A stretch of 64,000 bases of DNA from Gynurincola endophyticus. Its GTDB lineage: Bacteria; Bacteroidota; Bacteroidia; Chitinophagales; Chitinophagaceae. A program made the translations under genes and the position numbers. The first letter of the stretch is position 1; each line of letters starts with the position of its first letter. Positions 1-7,439 of this stretch are shown in pieces. The DNA is taken from positions 310,001-374,000 of the forward strand of contig NZ_RCWL01000001.1 of the NCBI RefSeq assembly GCF_003991195.1, read 5' to 3'. The notes under the pieces are model-generated. The model searched no databases. It was not told where the DNA came from and saw only the letters and a program-made list of their open reading frames with translations.

Positions 1-2
1 AT

Positions 3-458
3 TTGCATCTGGTGAGTTATGGAATGAGTGAGCTGTATTATGCGCCCGAAAAAGCGGGGGGAGAATTCAGTAAGTGGGGTTTTGAATTTACTTTTCGGTT
101 AAAACCATTTATTGGGGACAATGGTGATCCTGGTTGGGCGATGCATGTTTTTAATAATCTGGCAAGATATGTTTATAGTAGCGGGAGATGGTTTGAGGAG
201 AATCAGTTTATACCGGCTAACGGGCCTATAAGATTAGAAACCGATACACAGATTGTTGGTTTTGTAACAACTTTAGATCCGGAGCTTGGAAAAATTGAGA
301 CGCCACACGGTGAATTATCTTTTATACAATTGGTGGGTATTACGCAAAAGGAAACAGATCTTATTAAAGAAAATCTTTCGCAGGATTATATTGGTAAGTT
401 CATAGAAAACATGAAACTGGATAATCCACTATTAATTACAGATTTATCTAGAAAATAG
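3..458 (+). CDS. Suppressor of fused (SUFU)-like domain protein, 5' end outside the window
   Basis: The reading frame is open from the window edge. The first in-frame codon is TTG and no convincing start is visible, so the gene very probably begins upstream. The visible ~150 residues carry the pattern of bacterial suppressor-of-fused (SUFU) domain proteins: a 'SYGMSELYY' stretch followed by 'GFEFTFRLK', then a tryptophan-rich segment (PGWAMHVFNNLARYV) and a C-terminal 'QLVGIT' strand. In bacteria these domains often occur in immunity-type or polymorphic-toxin-associated proteins, but no toxin partner is visible here. It ends convergently with the next gene. The domain call is recognition from memory; the function is unknown. 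Confidence 0.7.
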   Translation: MHLVSYGMSELYYAPEKAGGEFSKWGFEFTFRLKPFIGDNGDPGWAMHVFNNLARYVYSSGRWFEENQFIPANGPIRLETDTQIVGFVTTLDPELGKIETPHGELSFIQLVGITQKETDLIKENLSQDYIGKFIENMKLDNPLLITDLSRK

Positions 459-534
459 CAGAAACTGCAGTGAGATTTTTTTGGTTTATAGTACAGGTTA
501 AACACTCCGCTGCAGATTTTTATGCTGAAATATT

Positions 535-1083
535 CTAATCTTTATACTCTTTCGATAGTTTTTCTATTGTTCGTTCGAGTGTATGGTTTACTTCTTTAAG
601 AATTGTTGCATTAATTTCAGAAGTGTTAGTAATCGGAGATAGTTTGAACGAATTAAAAGCAAGGTCAGCATATACCATTACATCAATACCATCCCAATAA
701 TAATCATAAATCATAGCATATCCATTTTCCTGTTCCTTTAAGAAGGGCGTGATTTTCTCAAGCCATGAAAGTATTGGTAATATTTCATAATAGTTTTCAC
801 TGAAGAAGACTGTAGATAATATCCATGTTTCGGAAGCCGGATCGAAATATTCAACTGTTCCCGTTTGCTTATGATTTATTAATTCCTCAATAATAATGCG
901 ATTATTGGTAGTATTGTAAAAAGGAATGTTTTGCAGTTTTTCAGGAGAGTACATTTTTCGACTATTCCACCAGTTCATCCACTCATCCGAAAGCGCTGAT
1001 TTCTCAGGTGTTTGGGTAAAAAAGTTTTCAAGATTTTCTTTGGTTATTTTGATCTTTACAAAGAGTGAACTCAGTTCTGACAT
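535..1083 (-). CDS. Hypothetical protein, 182 aa
   Basis: I do not recognise this family. It is a soluble protein with no signal peptide or membrane helix. It is rich in aromatic residues (Trp near 36, 39, 86, 106 and 130) and has an acidic and amphipathic character, ending in a lysine/glutamate-rich helix. It is convergent with the SUFU-like gene. Such singletons beside SUFU-domain genes may be part of immunity or effector islands, but nothing in the sequence proves that. The frame is long and uninterrupted with no comparable competing frame, which supports it as a real gene. Confidence 0.6.
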   Translation of the reverse strand: MSELSSLFVKIKITKENLENFFTQTPEKSALSDEWMNWWNSRKMYSPEKLQNIPFYNTTNNRIIIEELINHKQTGTVEYFDPASETWILSTVFFSENYYEILPILSWLEKITPFLKEQENGYAMIYDYYWDGIDVMVYADLAFNSFKLSPITNTSEINATILKEVNHTLERTIEKLSKEYKD

Positions 1084-1254
1084 GACAATTACGTATTTTT
1101 AATACCAGTTATATCAAATATCGCTCCTTTTTTTTGAAACAAATTCGTTATAATCCGAACCAGTTTTATTAAAACGAGGATATAATATCATCAAAGATAA
1201 ATTACTAAAAAGTTATTAATAAAAAAGTGAATCAATAGCATCATTACCGGAAGA

Positions 1255-1262
1255 TATCTTTG
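1255..1262 (+). promoter_or_regulatory. Bacteroidota-type -7 element for the GDPD-NPP gene
   Basis: TATCTTTG matches the TAnnTTTG -7 consensus of Bacteroidota sigma-ABfr promoters. It lies about 55 bases upstream of the ATG at 1318. No clear TTG is present at the -33 position, so this is a one-element match. Confidence 0.45.
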
Positions 1263-1317
1263 TAGTGAATGATATTGTTACAACTTTACTAAGTTGAATT
1301 AATTCAATTGCATAATT

Positions 1318-3411
1318 ATGAAAAAAAATATTCCTCTTTTTTTATCCCTTATTATTTTACATGTATTTTCTTTTTCTCAAAATGTAACCGGGATAAAGTT
1401 TAATGATGTAAATGAGCTAAAGAGCTTTTTAAGTTATGCACCAGGTAAAACTCCTTTAATCAGTGCTCACAGAGGGGGGCCGGTAAGTGGGTACCCTGAA
1501 AATGCTATTGAAACATTCGAAAAGAATATGAATAGCCTTCCATTGATTGTTGAAACGGATATTGCTTTGTCAAAAGATTCAGTATTAGTGATGATGCATG
1601 ATAACCGTTTAGATAGAACGACCACTGGTTCAGGCCTGGTGTCTGATTATACTTTAGCTGAATTAAAGCAGTTTTATTTGAAAGATAATGATGGAAAGGT
1701 AACTTCTTATAGAATTCCGACTTTGGAAGAAGTGCTAAGATGGGGAAAAGATAAAGTTATTTTTAACCTGGATGTAAAACGAGGAGTGCCTTTCCGTAAA
1801 GTAATTGAAATGGTTCAAAAGTGTAAGGCATCTGCTTATTCAGTAATTATTACTTATAATGCAAATCAGGCAATAGAAGTCTTTAATATTGATTCAACGT
1901 TGATGCTTTCCGTTTCTGTAAGAGGAGCTGAGGATTTAGCACGTTTAACCGGTGCTGGTATTCCCGAACGAAATATGATTGCATTTGTAGGAACAAGCGC
2001 ACCTGATAGCAGTGTGTATGCGCTATTACATGAAAGGAAAATTTCTTGTATCCTGGGAACAATGGGCAACCTTGACCGACAGGCTTTAGCCCGTGGTGAG
2101 AGGGTTTATAGTGATTTGTTTAAACAAGGTGCTGATGTGTTATCTACTGATCAGCCGGCACTTGTATATAAGGCTATTCTCGCCGGCAATAATTTATCTG
2201 CCAGACCTGTTGGCAATTTACCGGATACTTTGCAGAAAATAAATGAAGCTACCAAAAATAGTGTTGCTTCAATCAAACAGCCTTATGTTATTTTGATTTC
2301 GGCCGACGGATTTCGTCATGACTATATTCATAAATATGATGCTCCTTTTTTAGAAAAAATGATTTCAAAAGGTGTTACTTCAAAATCAATGATTCCTTCA
2401 TTTCCGACTGTTACCTTTCCTAATCACTATACAATAGCTACCGGCCTGTATCCGTCACATCATGGTTTAGTGAATAATTCAATGTATAATCCTGCTGATG
2501 GAGATACATATTCAATGGGCAATAGAAAAAAGGTGATGGATAGTAAATGGTATGGTGGTGTTCCTTTATGGGTATTAGCCGAGCAGCAAAGTATGATTAG
2601 TGCTAACTTGTTCTGGGTAGGTTCGGAAGCACCGGTTAAAGGAATACAATCTACTTATTGGTATGAATTCAACGACAGAATGGATGTGGGGAAGAGAATT
2701 GATGTAGTAAGAGATTGGTTATCCCTGCCAGAAGAAAGAAGACCGCATTTTATTACTTTTTATTTATCTGATGTTGATCATGCCGGACACAGATATGGTC
2801 CTGATGCTATTGAAACAAAACAGGCAGTAAAAAGAGTAGATAGTATTTTGCAGGTATTAAATGATATGGTGATGTCTACAAAACTACCTGTGAATTTTGT
2901 ATTTGTATCTGATCATGGTATGACAGCTGTGGATCGTGAGAACCCTATTCCTATTCCTTCTGTTATTGATACAGCGAAATTTGTGATTCCGTCTTCCGGA
3001 ACCATGACTGTAATACATGCAAAGGATAAAAAAGATATTCAACCGCTTTATCAGCAGTTAAAGAAGCAGGAGAAACATTATAAAACATATTTGAAGAAAG
3101 ATATGCCAAAGGTATATCATTATTCAGACAAAGACGACAGGTTTAGCAGAATAGGGGATATCTTATTGGTTCCTGAATGGCCCTATGTGTTTTCAAATCG
3201 TAAGCCGGGCATTGGACACCATGGTTATCCGGCCACAATAGAAGATATGCATGCAATTTTTGTTGCATGGGGACCAGCCTTTAAAGAAGGAGTAAAATTG
3301 AAGAGCTTCGAAAATGTGGATATTTATCCTTTGATTGCAAAAATTTTAGGTCTGAAAATTGCAGAACCAATTGATGGTAGTTTAAAAGTACTATCAGGTT
3401 CTTTAAAATAG
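1318..3411 (+). CDS. Fusion: glycerophosphodiester phosphodiesterase (GDPD) + nucleotide pyrophosphatase/phosphodiesterase (NPP) protein
   Basis: A 697-residue exported protein with an N-terminal signal peptide (residues 1-20, cleavage near FSFSQ). Residues ~45-290 form a GDPD domain with the catalytic pieces AHRGG (His51), PEN, ETD and MHD. Residues ~320-690 form an alkaline-phosphatase-superfamily NPP domain: Asp330 in SADGF, the Thr366 nucleophile in TVTFPNH, the metal ligands in DVDHAGH and SDHGM, and a final GHHGY histidine. Both active sites look complete. The expected chemistry is periplasmic hydrolysis of glycerophosphodiesters and of nucleotide or phospholipid phosphodiesters, releasing phosphate or head groups. 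A TAnnTTTG element precedes the gene and a strong terminator follows, so it looks monocistronic. Combining both enzymes in one chain is unusual (see findings). Confidence 0.9.
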   Translation: MKKNIPLFLSLIILHVFSFSQNVTGIKFNDVNELKSFLSYAPGKTPLISAHRGGPVSGYPENAIETFEKNMNSLPLIVETDIALSKDSVLVMMHDNRLDRTTTGSGLVSDYTLAELKQFYLKDNDGKVTSYRIPTLEEVLRWGKDKVIFNLDVKRGVPFRKVIEMVQKCKASAYSVIITYNANQAIEVFNIDSTLMLSVSVRGAEDLARLTGAGIPERNMIAFVGTSAPDSSVYALLHERKISCILGTMGNLDRQALARGERVYSDLFKQGADVLSTDQPALVYKAILAGNNLSARPVGNLPDTLQKINEATKNSVASIKQPYVILISADGFRHDYIHKYDAPFLEKMISKGVTSKSMIPSFPTVTFPNHYTIATGLYPSHHGLVNNSMYNPADGDTYSMGNRKKVMDSKWYGGVPLWVLAEQQSMISANLFWVGSEAPVKGIQSTYWYEFNDRMDVGKRIDVVRDWLSLPEERRPHFITFYLSDVDHAGHRYGPDAIETKQAVKRVDSILQVLNDMVMSTKLPVNFVFVSDHGMTAVDRENPIPIPSVIDTAKFVIPSSGTMTVIHAKDKKDIQPLYQQLKKQEKHYKTYLKKDMPKVYHYSDKDDRFSRIGDILLVPEWPYVFSNRKPGIGHHGYPATIEDMHAIFVAWGPAFKEGVKLKSFENVDIYPLIAKILGLKIAEPIDGSLKVLSGSLK

Positions 3412-3457
3412 AACATTGTCTTCTATCCTATTCAAAAACTTTTCTAGGCAACCAATT

Positions 3458-3493
3458 AAAATAGAAAGCTTCTATGAAGCTTTCTATTTTTTT
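3458..3493 (+). terminator. Rho-independent terminator after the GDPD-NPP gene
   Basis: A perfect 15-bp stem (3458-3472 with 3476-3490) around a 3-base TAT loop, running into a T-tract at 3487-3493. It begins 46 bases after the stop codon. Confidence 0.9.
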
Positions 3494-3948
3494 GCATCTT
3501 TTAAGCAAAAAAGTTCAGAAATGATTTGAGCTGCTGGAAAAACTGTAAATATTATCTCTCTCTAGATTGAAATATACACGCACGCAATTTCGCTCACTTT
3601 CGTAACTCGTAGTGAATATTACCAGGTTTATGCTATTTTTTATTACTCTTTTAATCATTTTTTTAGATAACACTATTTTCCTTCCCACCCCTGCCATAGT
3701 GTTAGTAATCGTAACCCTTTATACTGTGAATTTATATTCCGCTTACTCGAATAAATCCCTCATAGCGGTTTTTAACGAGCTAATACGATTAGCCCCAGTT
3801 GACTCATCCTTATGTAAACACATCGGGTGAATCGATCTATCTGTACAAATAGATATAGACATTTGCAAGCACGTGTCTATATATTATACGAAAGCTGTAG
3901 AAATTTGGATTGAAGATGATTTTTTGTTTGAAGCTGTCAACAGGTGAT
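3494..3948. other. Gene-poor AT-rich intergenic stretch with a small inverted repeat
   Basis: No convincing gene is seen here. A 72-codon plus-strand frame at 3612-3830 is hydrophobic but starts at GTG without supporting signals. A 9-bp inverted repeat (ATATAGACA at 3853-3861 and its complement at 3874-3882, 12-base loop) is the only structured element I found. Confidence 0.5.
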
Positions 3949-3982
3949 AAAAAAAGTAGGTGCGACAGCCCCTACTTTTTTT
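3949..3982 (-). terminator. Bidirectional terminator downstream of the FabZ-like gene
   Basis: A7-GTAGG (3949-3960) pairs with CCTAC-T7 (3971-3982) around a 10-base loop. It lies 18 bases beyond the stop of the minus-strand gene at 4001 and would also work on the plus strand. Confidence 0.8.
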
Positions 3983-4000
3983 ATACTATTTAAAATGAGA

Positions 4001-4423
4001 TTATGAAGAAAGTTTGACACACATCCAACTGGCTTGTAAAACCTTTTTATTATCTACGAAGGCTTCCCCGGCTTGTTTGATGATTTTATCACTTAATCGA
4101 AGATTCTTAATAACAAACTTTATGGTTTGTCCAAATGTTACGCCCTCAAATATTTGCGCGTCGTCTATACTTACTAAACCGAAAATTCCATCTGTAATAC
4201 CTAACAATTTTACTCCTGCTCCACCGCATTGAGCCATAGATTCAATAATGATCGTTCCGGGTATGAAGCTGAAGTCTGGAAAATTACCCTTGAGCCAGCT
4301 GTTGCTATCATCAAATGTTTTTGAACCGATAATGGTTTCTTTAGTTGCTGATTCAACTTCATCAACGAACAAAAAAGGATCCCTGTGCGGAATTAGCTGT
4401 TCTATATTCTGTTGCATAGCCAT
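4001..4423 (-). CDS. FabZ/FabA-like hotdog-fold protein (beta-hydroxyacyl-ACP dehydratase homologue), catalytic His replaced
   Basis: A 140-residue single-hotdog protein of the FabZ family. Visible family marks are the IPHRDPFLFVDEV strand (residues 11-23), the FPDFSFIPGTIIIESMAQ helix region (48-65) and the usual small size. FabZ enzymes use a His in the 'GHFP' turn and a Glu in the following helix. Here the His position is Asn47 (GNFP; the codon reads AAT on the coding strand), while Glu61 is kept. Dehydratase activity is therefore doubtful. Non-dehydratase hotdog proteins of this type exist in aryl-polyene/flexirubin-type and lipid pathways, but no such cluster is nearby. Start: MAMQQ could also begin at the second Met. 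Confidence 0.75.
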   Translation of the reverse strand: MAMQQNIEQLIPHRDPFLFVDEVESATKETIIGSKTFDDSNSWLKGNFPDFSFIPGTIIIESMAQCGGAGVKLLGITDGIFGLVSIDDAQIFEGVTFGQTIKFVIKNLRLSDKIIKQAGEAFVDNKKVLQASWMCVKLSS

Positions 4424-4711
4424 TATTTAGATAATAAATCTAGTATATATTTCTATCTATAAAAATTAAATTATGATAAGAATGTCGGATGAAGTAAGTG
4501 TTTTGACTTTTTTGAATAAACTTTCCATCAGAGAGATTTCATGTGGAATCTTTTTGGAAATAGTAAAGATTCCTTTGAGCTGGTAGCCTGTACGTAGTAA
4601 CACTATTCACATTAAGAAGAATAGTACTATAAATTGGGTGATTAATAACAATCTTGGCAGGGAGAGGTATTCCGGTTGTCGGAAGTTTAAGTGGGTGACC
4701 GGTTTTAAAAG

Positions 4712-4783
4712 TGGCCTCGCCAGGAATCGAACCTGGATCTGGAGCTCCGGAAACTCTCATACTATCCATTGTACTACGAGGCC
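4712..4783 (-). tRNA. tRNA-Arg, anticodon CCG
   Basis: Read on the minus strand from 4783. The acceptor stem GGCCTCG/CGAGGCC pairs perfectly. The D-stem is GTAC/GTAT, and the anticodon loop TTCCGGA gives CCG (Arg, codon CGG). The T-arm CCAGG-TTCGATT-CCTGG is perfect. The discriminator base is A (4712) and CCA is not encoded. The anticodon stem has one A-C mismatch at its top pair. The 5' end is 7 bases after the marC stop codon. Confidence 0.95.
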
Positions 4784-4790
4784 AAGAATA

Positions 4791-5372
4791 TTATTTGATT
4801 AAAACGCCCACGTTGGTGGCGAACATTTTTACAGCAATAGCCAGCAAAATTACACCAAAAAACTTTCTTACAGCACTTAATCCGCCCGGACCTAATAATT
4901 TTGCAATTCTGTTTAACGATTTTAGTACGATAAATACAAAAATAAGGTTTGCCAGGATACCTAAAAATATTACCAGCTTACTATAATTGGCAGGTAAGGA
5001 GATTATAGTAGTTAATGTTCCCGAACCGGCAATCAACGGAAATGCAATCGGTACCAGACTGCCCGATTTGGGATCTGATGAGTCGCCTTTAAAGAACTCA
5101 ATCCCGAGAATCATTTCCAGTCCCAGTATGAAAATCACAATGGCGCCGGCAACGGCAAATGAGTTTACATCTAAACCTAGTATTTTTAAGAACTTATCAC
5201 CCGTAAAGAGAAACACAATCATCAAACCACCCGAAATTACAGTGGCTTTCAGCTCGTTGATCCCTCCCATTTTCTCTTTTAGTGTGATCAATAAAGGAAT
5301 TGAACCGATTATATCAATGATCGCAAAAAGGGTGAAAGTTACTGTAAGAAATGCATCTATTGACCATTCCAT
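4791..5372 (-). CDS. MarC family integral membrane protein
   Basis: A 193-residue protein made almost entirely of hydrophobic helices, about six in all. It matches the MarC family: an N-terminal 'FTLFAIIDIIGSIPLLI' helix with the family's acidic/proline signature, a middle 'GAIVIFILGLEMILG' helix, and the 'PIAFPLIAGSGTLTTIISL' re-entrant-like segment. It is an inner-membrane protein. The transported substrate is not known for the family, and the name comes from the mar locus although a drug-resistance role is not supported. tRNA-Arg follows 7 bases downstream on the same strand, suggesting co-transcription. The start MEWSID is the only Met before the first helix. Confidence 0.9.
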   Translation of the reverse strand: MEWSIDAFLTVTFTLFAIIDIIGSIPLLITLKEKMGGINELKATVISGGLMIVFLFTGDKFLKILGLDVNSFAVAGAIVIFILGLEMILGIEFFKGDSSDPKSGSLVPIAFPLIAGSGTLTTIISLPANYSKLVIFLGILANLIFVFIVLKSLNRIAKLLGPGGLSAVRKFFGVILLAIAVKMFATNVGVLIK

Positions 5373-5447
5373 AGCATAAAGGTTTAATTGAGCACGAAAG
5401 TATAAAATTCTATCATTACTACAGCAAATCCATAGCAGATTTCATAT

Positions 5448-7352
5448 TTATAAACGAAACAAAGTGCCGGCCATGAAATTGAATCTTCTGGTTTGATAGC
5501 CTAATATGTCAAAATAGTGTCTGTCGGTAAGATTTTTAAGTTCAATAAATGTTCGGATAGAACGGTTAATCTGGTATTGTGCCGACCAATTAATGGTGAA
5601 ATAACGTTTCATCAAAACCGGGTCTGCCCCATATACATATTCCCAGCGGTTACCTATACTATTTAACTGCGTTTGCATAAACAACTTCTCTGTAAACTGA
5701 TAACCTATACTGGCGTGTATAGCATTTTTAGGTCTTCTGAACAGATTAAAATAGGTAGTGTCACTATTCGATACCTTACCATTGAGGTGGGTATAATTGG
5801 CATTCAAGCGCCACTTTCCTGTGTTGTACTGCGCTTCGAGTTCTACACCGTGATCTTTTTGCTGATCGATGTTCATGTAATAATTATTACTGAATACGAT
5901 ATTATCGTTTATTTTTCTCCGGAATAAAGCCGCCTGCACTCTGAGTCCCGCTTTTTCATATCCGAAACCAATTTCCTGATTATATGAGGATTCGGGTTTG
6001 AGTCCGATTGCCGGATTGTAGTAGGGAGAATAAATATGATATAACGACGGTGTTTTAAACGCAGAACCAATATTCACAAATACTTTATAGTGTTTGGCAA
6101 AATTATAACTTGGGTTGAACGAATAGGTCCAGGCATCATCGTAACGGTTAAATGTATTGTATCGTCCACCTATTTCAATTGTCAGATTAGTAAATGGTGT
6201 CCATAACGCAGACAAGTAAACTGCAAATTGATCAATGCGCGCACTGTCTTTATTGATTCTGGAAGGAAAGCTTCCCCAATCACTAATACTGAGTGTTGAT
6301 TGATCGGTAATATGATGACGGAAATCAACACCTCCTAAGAGCTGAAGACGATCATTAATTCTGAAATTCTGATACCATTCTGCAAAAAAGACCTTTGATA
6401 AATATTCATTGTGTGCAAACTTTCCAAAACCACTCGTGTGAGTAGAATCATCGTTATAAGTTCTGTTTAACTGCTGATATTGAAAGTTAAACTTACTGTT
6501 ACCTAATTTATTATTCCAGTCACCATACATTAACAATTGCTTATGGCGATGGTTTACTATATAATCACGGTCGTCAGTAAATGCTCCATTGTCAGCATCG
6601 AGTGTATTGAAATTTAGTTTTCCGATGAATCCTATCTTAAAGTCATTATTTACCTGATGACTTAGCTGAGCTTCAAAAGCATTTTGCTCAAAACCATCGC
6701 GATCAAAGGTGCGGCAATGTGTACTATCGTAGGCGGTTGAAAAACCATCTGACTTTATATGTTGGTATCCTATCTGATAGAATGTTTTATTTATTTTACC
6801 CTGAAGAGCAGAACCCAGTTGAATGGTTCCGTATGACCCTGCTTTCACGAAACTGTGGCTCTCAATTTTTCTACCGGATGTTTTTTTGGTGATAAAGTTT
6901 ACTACTCCGGCAACAGCATCACTGCCATAGATAGTAGACAAGCTTCCTTTTACTACTTCTATTCGCTCAATTAATGCAAGGTTAAGCATTAACGGATCTG
7001 ATGCTCCATTAATCATGGAGGCATCGTATACAGGTATGCCGTCAATCAGAATCAGTGTATTCCCGGTTGCGGCTCCTCTCAGGTATATCTCCTGATTCGT
7101 TCCTAAATTATTGTTACTGCCTCCCACAAAAATACCAGCTTGTTGATGTAATACTTCAAAAACAGTACTACCCGCAGAACGCTCCAGCATTTCCTTGGTG
7201 ATGATAATTGTAGATTTGCCAATCAAACTCTGTTTTTGCTCAAACTTTGTAGTTGTCACGACTGCTTCCTGTAATTCTTTAGTAACAGTGCTGTCTTGAG
7301 CCAATAAGGTCAGATTAAATAGTAAACAGAGGATAAGTATATTTATTCTCAT
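5448..7352 (-). CDS. TonB-dependent outer-membrane receptor, BtuB-like
   Basis: A 634-residue outer-membrane receptor. A signal peptide (residues 1-18, LTLLAQ) is followed by a short region with 'ELQEAVVTTTKFEQ', then the plug domain (~45-155) with EIYLRGAATGNTLILIDGIP, RIEVVKGSLSTIYGSDAVAGVVN. A ~480-residue beta-barrel full of aromatic strand ends closes with the terminal strand FNFMAGTLFRL (final residue hydrophobic). The plug sequence resembles vitamin B12 receptor (BtuB)-type plugs, but no cobalamin genes are adjacent, so the substrate is open. There is no SusD partner and no carboxypeptidase-regulatory N-terminal domain. It follows the next receptor gene on the same strand with an 87-base gap. 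Confidence 0.9.
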   Translation of the reverse strand: MRINILILCLLFNLTLLAQDSTVTKELQEAVVTTTKFEQKQSLIGKSTIIITKEMLERSAGSTVFEVLHQQAGIFVGGSNNNLGTNQEIYLRGAATGNTLILIDGIPVYDASMINGASDPLMLNLALIERIEVVKGSLSTIYGSDAVAGVVNFITKKTSGRKIESHSFVKAGSYGTIQLGSALQGKINKTFYQIGYQHIKSDGFSTAYDSTHCRTFDRDGFEQNAFEAQLSHQVNNDFKIGFIGKLNFNTLDADNGAFTDDRDYIVNHRHKQLLMYGDWNNKLGNSKFNFQYQQLNRTYNDDSTHTSGFGKFAHNEYLSKVFFAEWYQNFRINDRLQLLGGVDFRHHITDQSTLSISDWGSFPSRINKDSARIDQFAVYLSALWTPFTNLTIEIGGRYNTFNRYDDAWTYSFNPSYNFAKHYKVFVNIGSAFKTPSLYHIYSPYYNPAIGLKPESSYNQEIGFGYEKAGLRVQAALFRRKINDNIVFSNNYYMNIDQQKDHGVELEAQYNTGKWRLNANYTHLNGKVSNSDTTYFNLFRRPKNAIHASIGYQFTEKLFMQTQLNSIGNRWEYVYGADPVLMKRYFTINWSAQYQINRSIRTFIELKNLTDRHYFDILGYQTRRFNFMAGTLFRL

Positions 7353-7439
7353 AAAAGTTAGATAAAAGGAATGGTAACTATCAACGGAATAGCCATATTT
7401 TTCTGACTGATACGGCTATATCCTTAGCCATTGAAATAA

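Noticed and set aside
459-534. CTGCAG inverted copies between the SUFU-like gene and the unknown gene
   Set aside because: Short and poorly matched (6 bases); too weak for a terminator call.
3612-3830. 72-codon hydrophobic plus-strand frame in the gap after the GDPD-NPP gene
   Set aside because: GTG start without promoter or ribosome site; composition like AT-rich intergenic DNA. Kept only as a mention in the gap entry.
4539-4986. Frames overlapping the tRNA-Arg gene on both strands
   Set aside because: They run through the tRNA and marC end; the tRNA structure explains the sequence.
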